Assembly (NCBI RefSeq): GCF_019316905.1
Contig: NZ_CP079216.1
Location: 3,100,001 to 3,164,000, forward strand
Length of the DNA: 64,000 nt
Reading direction: 5' to 3'
From: Tessaracoccus palaemonis
GTDB taxonomy: Bacteria > Actinomycetota > Actinomycetes > Propionibacteriales > Propionibacteriaceae
Part shown: one piece after another, positions 8,742-16,992 of the stretch
Numbering within the stretch: position 1 is the first letter of the stretch
Layout: each line of letters starts with the position of its first letter
Made by a program: the position numbers and the translations under genes
Notes under the pieces: generated by a model
What the model was told of the DNA's origin: nothing
Seen by the model: only the letters and a program-made list of their open reading frames with translations
Databases searched by the model: none

Positions 8742-9602
8742 TCAGGCCAGCGCGGCCAGCGCCTCGAAGGACGCCTTGGCGTTGGCGACGGGGCCACCGT
8801 CGGCCGGGGGCTCCTCGTCGAGCATGATGTCCTGCTCCAGCACCCAGTAGCCGTCGAAGCCGGCGTCGTTCAGGAGGCCGACGATGGTCGCGAAGTCAAT
8901 GTCACCCTGACCGATCGGGGTGAACATGCCGGCCTTGATGCCCTGGCTCCACGTGAGCTCGCCCGGCAGCAGCTTGTCGGTCAGGGACTTGTCGACGTCC
9001 TTGGCGTGCACGATGTCGACGCGGTCGGCGTAGCGGCGGACCAGCTCGACGACGTCGGCGCCACCGGCGGCCAGGTGGCCCGTGTCGAGGCAGAGACCGA
9101 CGGTGGAGTTGTCGAGCACACGCTCGACCTCGTCGACGTTCTGGACCATGGTCCCCCAGTGCGGGTGGAGCGTGGCGGTGACGCCGCGCGCGGCGCAGAC
9201 CTCGGTGATGCGCGAGAGGTTGGCGAACAGCGTCTGCCAGCCCTCCTCGTCGAGAACGGGGCGGTCGTCGTAGCCGTCACGGCCGGAGTCGGCTGCCAGG
9301 ACGAGGAACTCGCCACCGGCGGCCTCGAACGCGTCGAGCTCCTTGTTGACCTGCGGGATCGGGTCGAAGCCCGGGTCGTGCATCACGGCGAGGAAGAAGG
9401 CACCGACGGGCTTGAGCCCGAACCGGCCGACGACCTCGGCGCGCTCGACGGCGTCGACGGGGAGCCAGCCCTGCGGGCCGAACTCCGTGGCCGTCAGGCC
9501 GATCTCCTGCATCTCGGTCAGGACGCGGTCGGGGGACATCTGGTAGCCCCAGTCGGGGACCTCACACACGCCCCACGAGATGGGGGCTCCTGCGATCTTC
9601 AT
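8742..9602 (-). CDS. iolE: Inosose dehydratase-like TIM-barrel protein
   Basis: 286 aa from the ATG at 9602 with a GGAG ribosome site. It opens APISWGVCEVPDWGYQM, as in actinobacterial IolE-like proteins. The AP-endonuclease-2-type barrel carries metal ligands in LHPHWGT, LCLDTGH, VHAKD and YWVLEQD. The expected reaction is dehydration of 2-keto-myo-inositol (scyllo-inosose) to the diketone that IolD cleaves. It is the last gene of iolC-iolB-iolD-iolE. An isomerase role (IolI) is the main alternative. Confidence 0.82.
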   Translation of the reverse strand: MKIAGAPISWGVCEVPDWGYQMSPDRVLTEMQEIGLTATEFGPQGWLPVDAVERAEVVGRFGLKPVGAFFLAVMHDPGFDPIPQVNKELDAFEAAGGEFLVLAADSGRDGYDDRPVLDEEGWQTLFANLSRITEVCAARGVTATLHPHWGTMVQNVDEVERVLDNSTVGLCLDTGHLAAGGADVVELVRRYADRVDIVHAKDVDKSLTDKLLPGELTWSQGIKAGMFTPIGQGDIDFATIVGLLNDAGFDGYWVLEQDIMLDEEPPADGGPVANAKASFEALAALA

Positions 9603-9637
9603 GTGGTTTTCTCCTTGGGATGAGGGGTGGAGAGGGT

Positions 9638-9664
9638 GGCCGGGGGAACGCGGAACCCCCGGCC
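9638..9664 (-). terminator. Hairpin between iolD and iolE
   Basis: Perfect 9-bp stem GGCCGGGGG / CCCCCGGCC, 9-nt loop, inside the 89-bp iolD-iolE gap. It is probably a partial terminator or a processing/stability element, since the operon continues. Confidence 0.5.
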
Positions 9665-9691
9665 GGTCTATGGCGTCGCGGCGGCGCGACG

Positions 9692-11578
9692 TCAGTTCAG
9701 GTAGTGGCGCTGGGCGAGCTTCTCGCCCTCGTACCACTCGCGGGCCCGCTGGGTTGACTCCAGCCGCGAGACCTCGGAGATGGCGACCTCCCACCAGCTG
9801 CTGCCGGGCGGGTTGGGGCCCATCAGGTCGGTCTCGATATGGATGAGCACGGCCGTCGGGGAGGCCACAGCCTGCGCGTAGGCGTCCTTGAACTCGGCGA
9901 TGGTGCTGACGCGCAGCACCGTGATGCCCCAGGACTCGGCGTTGGCCGCGATGTCGACGGGCAGCAGGTCGCCGTCGGCGGTGTGGTCGTCGCCCCTGCG
10001 GTAGCGGGTGCCGAAGCGCTGCGACCCGTGCGACTCCGACAGCGCGCCGATGGACGCGAAGCCGTAGTTCTGGAGCAGCACGAAGATGACCTTGACGCGC
10101 TCCTGGACAATCGTCGCGAGCTCCATCGGGAGCATCTGGTACGTCCCGTCTCCGACGATCGCGACGACCTCGGAGTCCGGCCTGGCGAGCTTGACGCCTA
10201 GCGCGGCGGGGATCTCATAGCCCATGCAGGAGAAGGCGTACTCGACGTGGTACTGCGACGACTTCCGGGCCTGCCAGAGACACTGCAGGTCGCCGGGCAT
10301 GGAGCCGGCGGCGTTGATCATGACGTCGTCATCGCCCATCAGCTCGTTGAGGGCGCCGAACACCTCGGTCTGCGCGGGCAGCGGGCCGTGGCCCAGGTGG
10401 TAGCACTCGTGCGTGATGGCGGCCCACTCGTCGCGGAGCCCCGCGATCTCCTGGGAGTACGCGTCGGCGACGCGGTGGCCCTCCAGGGCCGAGGTGAGCG
10501 CGACAAGTGCCTCGCGGGCGTCGGCGACGACGGTCTCCGCGGAGTTCTTGTAGGCGTCGAAGGCCGCGACGTTGATGTTGACGAACTTCACATCCGGGTT
10601 CTTGAACTGCGTGTGCGAGGCCGTGGTGAAGTCGGAGTAGCGGGTGCCGATGCCGATCACGACGTCGGCCTGCTCGGCCAGCACGTTGGCGGACTTCGCG
10701 CCGGTGGAGCCGACGCCGCCGACCGCGCAGGGGTGGTCGAAGTTGATGGCACCCTTGCCTGCCTGCGTGTCGGCGACGGGGATGCCGGTGGCCGCGGCGA
10801 AGGCGCACAGCTGCTCGTCGGCCAGCGAGTAGACCACGCCGCCACCGGCGACCACCAGGGGCCGCTCGGCTCCGCGGATGATCTCGGCGGCGCGCTCGAT
10901 CGCCACGGGCTCGGGAGCGGGCCGACGGATCCGCCAGGTACGCGGGGCGAAGAACTCCTTCGGGTAGTCGAACGCCTCAGCCTGCACGTCCTGCGGCAGC
11001 GCGACGACGACGGCACCCGTGTCGGCAGGATCCGTGAGGACGCGCATGGCCGCCAGGAGGGACGGGATCAGCTGCTCCGGGCGGGTGATGCGGTCGAAGA
11101 ACTTCGAGACCGGACGGAAGCAGTCCGTCGCGGCGGTGAGCATCGAGACGGGGTCCTCGATCTGCTGCAGGACCGGGTCGGGGTTGCGGCTGGCGAACTG
11201 GTCCGAGGGGAACAGCAGCACGGGAAGGCGGTTGGACGTCGCGACGGCGGCGCCGGTGACCATGTTCAGCGAGCCGGGTCCGATGGAGGCGGTGCACATC
11301 CAGGTCTGCTGCCGGTTGGTCTGCTTCGCGAATGCCGCGGCGGCGTTGACCATGCCCTGCTCATTGCGGCCCATGATGTAGGGCATCTCGCCGCCGTCGG
11401 GGGTCGGGTCGATCTCGTTCTGCAGCAGCGCCTGGCCGATGCCGGCCACGTTGCCATGGCCGAAGATGCCGTAGGCGCCGGCGATGAGCCGCCTGGATTC
11501 TCCGTCGACCTCGACGAACTGGTTGACGAGGAAGCGGATCGTCGCCTGACCCACGGTCAGTCGCACGGTTTCGCTCAT
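9692..11578 (-). CDS. iolD: 3D-(3,5/4)-trihydroxycyclohexane-1,2-dione hydrolase
   Basis: 628 aa from the ATG at 11578, with AGGAG upstream and a 2-nt gap after iolB. It is a ThDP-dependent enzyme with three acetolactate-synthase-type domains: an N-terminal PYR domain beginning VRLTVGQATIRFL, a central domain with AGGGVVYSLADE, and a C-terminal PP domain with IVGDGTYQMLPMEL, the GDG cofactor motif. It hydrolyses the six-membered ring diketone to 5-deoxy-D-glucuronate, the ring-opening step. It is cytoplasmic, and the length matches characterised IolD. An upstream in-frame extension overlapping iolB is not used. Confidence 0.93.
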   Translation of the reverse strand: MSETVRLTVGQATIRFLVNQFVEVDGESRRLIAGAYGIFGHGNVAGIGQALLQNEIDPTPDGGEMPYIMGRNEQGMVNAAAAFAKQTNRQQTWMCTASIGPGSLNMVTGAAVATSNRLPVLLFPSDQFASRNPDPVLQQIEDPVSMLTAATDCFRPVSKFFDRITRPEQLIPSLLAAMRVLTDPADTGAVVVALPQDVQAEAFDYPKEFFAPRTWRIRRPAPEPVAIERAAEIIRGAERPLVVAGGGVVYSLADEQLCAFAAATGIPVADTQAGKGAINFDHPCAVGGVGSTGAKSANVLAEQADVVIGIGTRYSDFTTASHTQFKNPDVKFVNINVAAFDAYKNSAETVVADAREALVALTSALEGHRVADAYSQEIAGLRDEWAAITHECYHLGHGPLPAQTEVFGALNELMGDDDVMINAAGSMPGDLQCLWQARKSSQYHVEYAFSCMGYEIPAALGVKLARPDSEVVAIVGDGTYQMLPMELATIVQERVKVIFVLLQNYGFASIGALSESHGSQRFGTRYRRGDDHTADGDLLPVDIAANAESWGITVLRVSTIAEFKDAYAQAVASPTAVLIHIETDLMGPNPPGSSWWEVAISEVSRLESTQRAREWYEGEKLAQRHYLN

Positions 11579-11580
11579 GT

Positions 11581-12468
11581 TCACTCCTGAGGGTTGAGGG
11601 GGGTCATGGGGAGCCGGGGGTCGACGACGGCGTCGTCCCAGGTGTCCCGGATCCAGGTGTGGTGGGGGTCGTCGGTCATGAGCCAGGTGGCGTCCTCGGC
11701 CGGGCCCGCCATGACGTTGAGGTAGTAGAGGTCGTAGCCGGGGGCGGCGACCGACGGACCGTGGTACCCGTAGGGCATGACCACGACGTCGCGGCTGTGG
11801 ACCTCGGTGCAGACGTCGATGTCCCCGGCGGGCGACGGGTAGATGCGCTGCAGCGCCATGCCGGGTAGTTCGCCTCGACCCGGCCGGATCTCGTAGTAGT
11901 AGATCTCCTCCAGCACGCGCTCGACGTCGGTGTGCTCGTCGTGCTTGTGCGGCGGGTAGCTCGACCAGTTGCCGCCGGGGGTCAGAACCTCGCAGACGAG
12001 CAGATGCGAGGTGCTCACCGCGTTGCCGAGGGCGTAGTTGTTGACCTGGCGCGAGCAGTTGCCCGTGCCCCGCAGGCCCGTGGCGACGTCGGTCGCCGGG
12101 CAGTAGCGCACCGGATGGTCGGAGGTCGCGCGCGAGGCTGGCAGCGCGAACCTCCCTCCCTGGGCCGAGAAGATGGTCACGTCCGTGCCGCGCGGGATGT
12201 AGAGGTAGTCCGTGATGGCCGTCCACACCTCGGCGCGGCCGTCCAGCTCGTAGGCGATGCCGTCCACCTCGACGATGCACCCGCCCTCGAGCGGCAGGAC
12301 CAGCAGCTCGTCGTCGCCGGTGGAGAAGGCCTCCGTCTCGCCGGCACGCAGGCTGAGCACGCGGATCGCGCACCACTGCCAGCCGGCTCGCGCCTGGTCG
12401 ACGTCGGTCTCGAACCTGCCGTGTTCGGTGCTGCCTGCCCTGAACACATACTTGTCGTTGTCGCTCAC
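11581..12468 (-). CDS. iolB: 5-deoxy-glucuronate isomerase
   Basis: 295 aa. The GTG at 12468 is chosen because it is preceded by a full AAGGAGG. It is a KduI/IolB-type bicupin: SYPPHKHDEH near residue 175, followed by the EEIYYYEIRPG strand, gives the metal-binding His/Glu cluster, and YGYHGPSVAAPGYDLYYLN lies near the C-terminus. It converts 5-deoxy-D-glucuronate to 2-deoxy-5-keto-D-gluconate, the IolC substrate. It is translationally close to iolD downstream and 31 nt from iolC upstream. Confidence 0.93.
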   Translation of the reverse strand: MSDNDKYVFRAGSTEHGRFETDVDQARAGWQWCAIRVLSLRAGETEAFSTGDDELLVLPLEGGCIVEVDGIAYELDGRAEVWTAITDYLYIPRGTDVTIFSAQGGRFALPASRATSDHPVRYCPATDVATGLRGTGNCSRQVNNYALGNAVSTSHLLVCEVLTPGGNWSSYPPHKHDEHTDVERVLEEIYYYEIRPGRGELPGMALQRIYPSPAGDIDVCTEVHSRDVVVMPYGYHGPSVAAPGYDLYYLNVMAGPAEDATWLMTDDPHHTWIRDTWDDAVVDPRLPMTPLNPQE

Positions 12469-12499
12469 GCGAACCTCCTTGTCACACGGGCATTGATGG

Positions 12500-13477
12500 T
12501 CATCTGCGCCACACCTCGACGTCGTCTGCGACCTCCGGATGCTGAGCGATGAGTGCACGCACCTCGTCGTCGGTGGGCATGGCGGGGGCGCAGGCGATGC
12601 GGGACGCGACGATCGCGCCGGCCGCGGAGGCGAAGGCGATGGTCTCGCCGAGATCCCAGCCCGACAGCAGGCCGTGGCACACGGCTCCGCCGAAGGCATC
12701 GCCCGCCCCGAGGCCGTTCAGCACGTCGATGTGGGTCGCGGGCACGAAGACCCGCTCGGTGCTGCTCTTCGCCAGGGTTCCGTAGCCTCCCTGCTTCACG
12801 ATGGCGATGGACACGCCGGCGTCGAGGAGCGCGTCGGCTGCCCGCTCAGGCTCCGTCTCCCCCGTCGCGATGCGGCACTCCTCGACGTTGCCGATGGCCA
12901 CGTCGACGGAACCGAGGACGTCGGAGAAGACGCGTCGAGGCGTGGACTCACCGATCCAGAAGCGTTCGCGGTAGTCGAGATCGAGCACGACCGTCGCGTC
13001 ACGGCGGGCCGCGAGGATCGCGTGGTGCGCGGAGCGGGAGGGCTCGACAGCCAGGCCGGTGCCGGTCAGCCAGATGATCTCGTAGCGGTCGAGGTCCGGC
13101 AGATCCCCCGGCGCAATCTCCAGGTCGGGGGTCGTCGGCTGGCGGTAGAAGTAGAGGGGGAAGTTCTCGGGCGGGAAGATCTCGCAGAACGTGACGGGGG
13201 TGTTGAAGCGGCGGTTGACGACGACGTGCGATGCGTCGACCCCGAAGCGCTCGAGCTCGTTGATGACGAACCGACCGAAGGGGTCGTCGCCCACTCCCGT
13301 CAGCGCGGTGACGCGGTGCCCGTAGCGGGCGCAGGCGACGGCGACGTTGGTCGCGGAGCCGCCGAGGTACTTGCCGAAGGACGCGACGTCCTCCAGGCGC
13401 ACGCCCACCTCGAACGGGTACAGGTCAACGCTGCATCGACCGACGACCAGCACCTGCGGAACCTGCGAGTCATCCAC
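12500..13477 (-). CDS. iolC: 5-dehydro-2-deoxygluconokinase
   Basis: 325-aa PfkB/ribokinase-family kinase. VGRCSVDLYPF at the start and GGSATNVAVACARYG near 40 form the sugar-binding front. NGLGAGDAFGGAVCHGLL near 255 holds the catalytic Asp and anion hole. It phosphorylates 2-deoxy-5-keto-D-gluconate at C6. Some IolC proteins carry a C-terminal DUF2090 (IolJ-like aldolase) domain; this one is kinase-only, so the aldolase must come from elsewhere. It is the first gene of the minus-strand operon, divergent from the GntR regulator with an operator between. Confidence 0.93.
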   Translation of the reverse strand: MDDSQVPQVLVVGRCSVDLYPFEVGVRLEDVASFGKYLGGSATNVAVACARYGHRVTALTGVGDDPFGRFVINELERFGVDASHVVVNRRFNTPVTFCEIFPPENFPLYFYRQPTTPDLEIAPGDLPDLDRYEIIWLTGTGLAVEPSRSAHHAILAARRDATVVLDLDYRERFWIGESTPRRVFSDVLGSVDVAIGNVEECRIATGETEPERAADALLDAGVSIAIVKQGGYGTLAKSSTERVFVPATHIDVLNGLGAGDAFGGAVCHGLLSGWDLGETIAFASAAGAIVASRIACAPAMPTDDEVRALIAQHPEVADDVEVWRR

Positions 13478-13536
13478 TTTGAAGACCTCCTATGTCGCCG
13501 CCAGTCTGCCAAATGGGACTCACATGGTCAACTCTT

Positions 13537-13570
13537 TGTACTGACATGCACGGAGTATTGCCTGTATAGT
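13537..13570 (+). promoter_or_regulatory. GntR promoter with overlapping operator
   Basis: CTGACA (13541-13546), 18 bp and TATAGT (13565-13570) form a good promoter about 60 nt before the GntR start. TGT-ACTG-ACA (13537-13546) covers the -35, suggesting autoregulation and control of the divergent iolC operon. The flanking sequence GGTCAA-CTC-TTTGT resembles the inverted site at 14403. Confidence 0.6.
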
Positions 13571-13634
13571 GTGGATCGCACCGGACCTGGCCAGCGACGC
13601 CCCCCGGTCGCGCACCACCGGCAGGGGGAGACCC

Positions 13635-14378
13635 ATGGAAGACATCTACGCGCCGCGCATCGTGATCGATCGCGCGTCGGCCACGCCCCTGTACGAGCAG
13701 ATCGCCGCCCCCATCGAGGCGGCGATCCTGTCCGGGGAACTCTCCGCCGGGTCCATGATCGAGGACGAGGTCTCGATGGCGAGCCGGCTGGACGTGGCAA
13801 GGCCGACCGCGCGCCGCGCCCTGCAGGAGCTCGCAAACAAAGGGCTGCTCTCCCGACGCCGCGGCGTCGGCACGCGGGTCACCCCGCCACACGTGCACCG
13901 GCCGATGAAGCTGTCGTCGTTGAACGAGGACCTTGTCGAGGCAGGCTTCGCCCCCACCACGCGAGTGCTGAACTACCAGGTGCGCGAGGCCACACCGCTC
14001 GAGGCGGAGCAGCTCGGGCTCGGCCCCGACGAGGGCGTACTCGAGGTGAGCCGCCTGCGGTTCGCCGACGACCATCCGCTCGCGATCCTCACGAACCTCA
14101 TCCCGCTGGACATCGCCCCGACGTGGCAGGACCTAGGCAGCAAGGGCCTCTACCAGTGCCTGGCCGACCACGGCATCTCCATCGCGGCGGCCACGCAGGA
14201 GATCGGCGCCCGGGGCGCCACCGCGGAGGAGGCCAAGACGCTGGGCGAGGAGGCCGGCGCCCCGCTCCTGACGATGCACCGCGTCGGCCGCACGGCTGAG
14301 GGTCGGGCCGTCGAGGTGGGCAACCATGTCTACCGGCCGAGCCGCTACTCGTTCCGCTTCTCGCTGTTCACGAGCTGA
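13635..14378 (+). CDS. GntR-family (HutC/UTRA) regulator, probable inositol repressor
   Basis: 247 aa from the ATG at 13635 (GGGGGA upstream). The N-terminal winged helix (about residues 10-75) has PLYEQIAAPIEAAILSGEL and the recognition helix region RPTARRALQELANKGLL, then RRRGVGTRV. The C-terminal UTRA effector domain spans about 95-247. It lies between the iolCBDE operon and the transaldolase-iolG pair. Five TGT-N4-ACA sites in the locus have the half-site geometry expected of HutC-type GntR proteins. Its effector is probably an inositol-pathway intermediate. Function is inferred from context. Confidence 0.85.
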   Translation: MEDIYAPRIVIDRASATPLYEQIAAPIEAAILSGELSAGSMIEDEVSMASRLDVARPTARRALQELANKGLLSRRRGVGTRVTPPHVHRPMKLSSLNEDLVEAGFAPTTRVLNYQVREATPLEAEQLGLGPDEGVLEVSRLRFADDHPLAILTNLIPLDIAPTWQDLGSKGLYQCLADHGISIAAATQEIGARGATAEEAKTLGEEAGAPLLTMHRVGRTAEGRAVEVGNHVYRPSRYSFRFSLFTS

Positions 14379-14402
14379 GCCCCGGCCGCTTCGCCCGGTA
14401 TA

Positions 14403-14446
14403 TGTACGCACAAATACTTGACCTTGGATAGACATTGCGCTTAACT
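14403..14446 (+). promoter_or_regulatory. Transaldolase-iolG promoter with candidate operator
   Basis: TGT-ACGC-ACA (14403-14412) lies just upstream of TTGACC (14418-14423), which with a 17-bp spacer and TTAACT (14441-14446) makes a moderate promoter. Read in reverse, the region GGTCAA-GTA-TTTGT matches the GntR promoter site at 17 of 23 positions. Confidence 0.5.
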
Positions 14447-14500
14447 GGGTCCATCGACTCGCGGCACCGTCGCCGTAACCGTTGGAACCAGGAGCTCTGA

Positions 14501-15583
14501 ATGCCAGACATCACCTTTACCCCCGGCCCACTGCTGACCGCCGCCCAGAGCACGGCAACGGCACTGTGGAATGACTCGTCGGACCTCGACGAGCTGCGTC
14601 AGTCCATCGCCTTCGGCGGCGTCGGGGCCACGTGCAACCCGGTGATCGCGTACACCACGATCAGCCAGCACCTCGACGTGTGGGCGCCCCGCATCGAGCA
14701 GATCGCCGCGGACCACCCGACCTGGGGCGAGTCCGCCATCGGCTGGCAGGCCGTCAAGGACATGTCGAAGGAGGCTGCGGCGCTGCTCAAGCCCATCTTC
14801 GATGAGCACAACGGCCGCAACGGCCGCCTTTCGGTGCAGACCGACCCCCGCTTCCACCGCGACGCCAAGGCGCTGGCCGACCAGGCGGAGGAGTTCCACA
14901 ACCTCGCCGACAACATCGTCGTGAAGATCCCCGCGACGAAGACCGGGCTCGAGGCCATCGAGGACGCCACGTCCCGCGGCGTCAGCATCAACGTGACGGT
15001 GTCCTTCTCCGTGCCGCAGGCCGTCCGCGCCGCCGAGGCGATCGAGCGTGGACTGCAGCGTCGTGAGGCCGCCGGCCACGACGTGTCCCGCATGGGCCCC
15101 GTCGTCACGATCATGGTCGGCAGGCTCGACGACTGGCTGAAGCACGTCGTCGCCCGCGACAAGATCTTCATCGATCCGTCCGCACTCGAGTGGGCCGGCG
15201 TCGCCGCCATGAAGCGCGCCTACGCCATCTTCCAGGAGCGCGGTTTCCGCTCCCGGGTGCTGGCCGCCGCGTTCCGCAACGTGCTGCAGTGGTCCGAGGT
15301 CGTCGGTGGCGATCTCGTCGTGTCGCCGCCGTTCAAGTGGCAGACCATCATCAACGCCTCCGACTACGAGGTGGTGCTGGACCGCATCAACGAGCCGGTC
15401 AGCCCGTACTACCTGGAGCAGCTGAGCCGCATCCCCGACTTCGTGCGCGCCTACGACGAGGACGGCATGAGCATCGAGGAGTTCGAGGACTTCGGCCCCA
15501 CCCGCAAGACCCTGCGCCAGTTCCTCGAGGCCGACGCCGACCTCGACCGCCTGGTCCGCGACATCATCGTCCCGGCCCCCTGA
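14501..15583 (+). CDS. Transaldolase-family protein of the inositol locus
   Basis: 360 aa, single TIM barrel of the transaldolase class. It shows GATCNPVIAYTTI near 45, where transaldolases have a (G/A)xTxNPS-type motif, and IVVKIPATKTGLEAIED near 145, whose Lys is the likely Schiff-base residue (compare the active Lys of TalB). Transaldolases move a dihydroxyacetone unit; close relatives act as simple aldolases. It is co-transcribed with iolG and under an apparent iol operator, in a locus lacking IolJ. It could therefore cleave 2-deoxy-5-keto-gluconate-6-P to DHAP and malonate semialdehyde. That role is inference; the family is clear. Confidence 0.85.
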   Translation: MPDITFTPGPLLTAAQSTATALWNDSSDLDELRQSIAFGGVGATCNPVIAYTTISQHLDVWAPRIEQIAADHPTWGESAIGWQAVKDMSKEAAALLKPIFDEHNGRNGRLSVQTDPRFHRDAKALADQAEEFHNLADNIVVKIPATKTGLEAIEDATSRGVSINVTVSFSVPQAVRAAEAIERGLQRREAAGHDVSRMGPVVTIMVGRLDDWLKHVVARDKIFIDPSALEWAGVAAMKRAYAIFQERGFRSRVLAAAFRNVLQWSEVVGGDLVVSPPFKWQTIINASDYEVVLDRINEPVSPYYLEQLSRIPDFVRAYDEDGMSIEEFEDFGPTRKTLRQFLEADADLDRLVRDIIVPAP

Positions 15584-15602
15584 CCCACAAGGAATGCAAG
15601 AC

Positions 15603-16598
15603 ATGCTTCGAGTAGCCATCATCGGCGCGGGCCGTATCGGCCGCGTCCACGCAGAGTCCGTCGCGTCGCACCCGAAGGCCACGCTCGTGGCCGTGTGTGA
15701 CCCCATGGGCACCGCGGCCGAGGACCTGGCCGCCGTCTACGGCGCCAAGGCCTACAAGGATGCGGCTGACGTGTTCGCCGACACCGAGGTCGACGCGGTC
15801 ATCGTCGGCTCCCCCACCCCGCTGCACGCCGAGCACGTGCTGGGCGCGACCCGCTCCGGCAAGGCTGTCCTCGTCGAGAAGCCCGTCGCGAAGGACGTCG
15901 AGGAGGCCCGCGCGCTGGACGCCGAGCTCGCCACGTTCGAGCACCCGCCCGTCATGGTCGGCTTCCAGCGCCGCTACGACCCGTCGATCCGTGGCGCGAA
16001 GGACCTCGTCGACGCCGGGAAGATCGGCGACGTCGAGCAGGTCGTGATCGTCGCGCGGGACCCATCGGCTCCCCCGGCGTCGTACGTCGCGGTCTCGGGC
16101 GGCCTGTTCAAGGACATGAGTATCCACGACTTCGACGAGGCCCGGTTCTTCCTGGGCGACATCGAGGAGGTCGTCGCGTTCGGCCAGCAGACCCTGCCCG
16201 AGCTGAAGGACACGGGGGACTTCGACGCCGCCATGATCCTGCTGCGCGGGAAGAACGGCACCGTCGCGTCGATCACGAACCAGCGTCGCTGCGTAACGGG
16301 TTACGACCAGCGCCTCGAGGTGCACGGGTCCGAGGGGTCGGTGTCCATGGACAACTGGCGCGACACGACGCTGCACCTCAACAAGGCGGAGTTCTCCGGA
16401 TCGCAGGATCCGTACCAGAACTTCTTCCTGCAGCGCTACGCGGCCGCCTACCGCAACGAGCTGACGGCCTTCATCGACGCGATCGTCGACGGCGCGCCCG
16501 TCTCCCCCACGGTCTCCGACGGCGTCGCGGCCCTTGTCATCGCGCAGGCGGCCGGCGAGTCGGCTGCCTCCGGCAGGGCCGTCAGGATCGAGGGCTGA
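15603..16598 (+). CDS. iolG: Inositol 2-dehydrogenase (Gfo/Idh/MocA)
   Basis: 331 aa. The ATG at 15603 is preferred over that at 15594 because AAGGAA is then 8 nt upstream. The Rossmann motif IIGAGRIGRVHAES, EKPVAKDVEEA near 95 and GFQRRYDPS near 120 are visible. The segment KDMSIHDFDEARFFLG near 175 carries the catalytic Asp and His. Overall it is the closest of the three dehydrogenases here to classical IolG. It oxidises myo-inositol to scyllo-inosose with NAD+. It follows the transaldolase gene by about 20 nt, and a strong terminator follows it. Confidence 0.9.
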   Translation: MLRVAIIGAGRIGRVHAESVASHPKATLVAVCDPMGTAAEDLAAVYGAKAYKDAADVFADTEVDAVIVGSPTPLHAEHVLGATRSGKAVLVEKPVAKDVEEARALDAELATFEHPPVMVGFQRRYDPSIRGAKDLVDAGKIGDVEQVVIVARDPSAPPASYVAVSGGLFKDMSIHDFDEARFFLGDIEEVVAFGQQTLPELKDTGDFDAAMILLRGKNGTVASITNQRRCVTGYDQRLEVHGSEGSVSMDNWRDTTLHLNKAEFSGSQDPYQNFFLQRYAAAYRNELTAFIDAIVDGAPVSPTVSDGVAALVIAQAAGESAASGRAVRIEG

Positions 16599-16628
16599 CA
16601 CTGCAACGATCGAGTTCGGCACACGCTC

Positions 16629-16661
16629 AGGCCGGGCGACGGGCACCCCGTCGCCCGGCCT
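16629..16661 (+). terminator. Terminator after iolG
   Basis: Perfect 15-bp stem AGGCCGGGCGACGGG / CCCGTCGCCCGGCCT with a 3-nt loop, 31 nt past the iolG stop. Confidence 0.85.
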
Positions 16662-16715
16662 CGGCGTCTCCCGGCCTCGTCGTCTCCCATCCTCGTCATG
16701 AGCAGCCACCACACT

Positions 16716-16858
16716 CCGAAAATCGTGCAGTGCCCGCTTCTCCCCGGTCCGGTCACGAGAATCGCCCACCACTTCGCCGCTTCACTCCTCCCCGTGCCGA
16801 GGTTCTGAACGATCCTCGGCAGGGGACCGGGGAGAAGTGGGCAGTGCCCCGATCTCGG
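16716..16858. repeat. Family C palindromic intergenic element (copy 1)
   Basis: Two imperfect inverted arms. The left (16716-16754) contains CAGTGCCCGCTTCTCCCC; the right (about 16811-16858) contains GGGGAGAAGTGGGCAGTG. About 60 bp of non-conserved sequence lies between. The outer ends read CCGAAAATCG and CGATCTCGG. Related copies lie at 18284 and 18626. With the iolG terminator it fills most of the 394-bp spacer before the FAD oxidoreductase; no gene is seen here. Confidence 0.65.
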
Positions 16859-16992
16859 AGCGACGGTCAGGCCACGCCGACGCTTTCCACTCGGCCGACG
16901 GCGCCGACCCACTGGGCCGGCGAGCGCACAGGCATGAACCGTCGAAGGGCGACACTGTCGATGGGCTGAGGCAACGGTGGAGGCGAGCAGCG

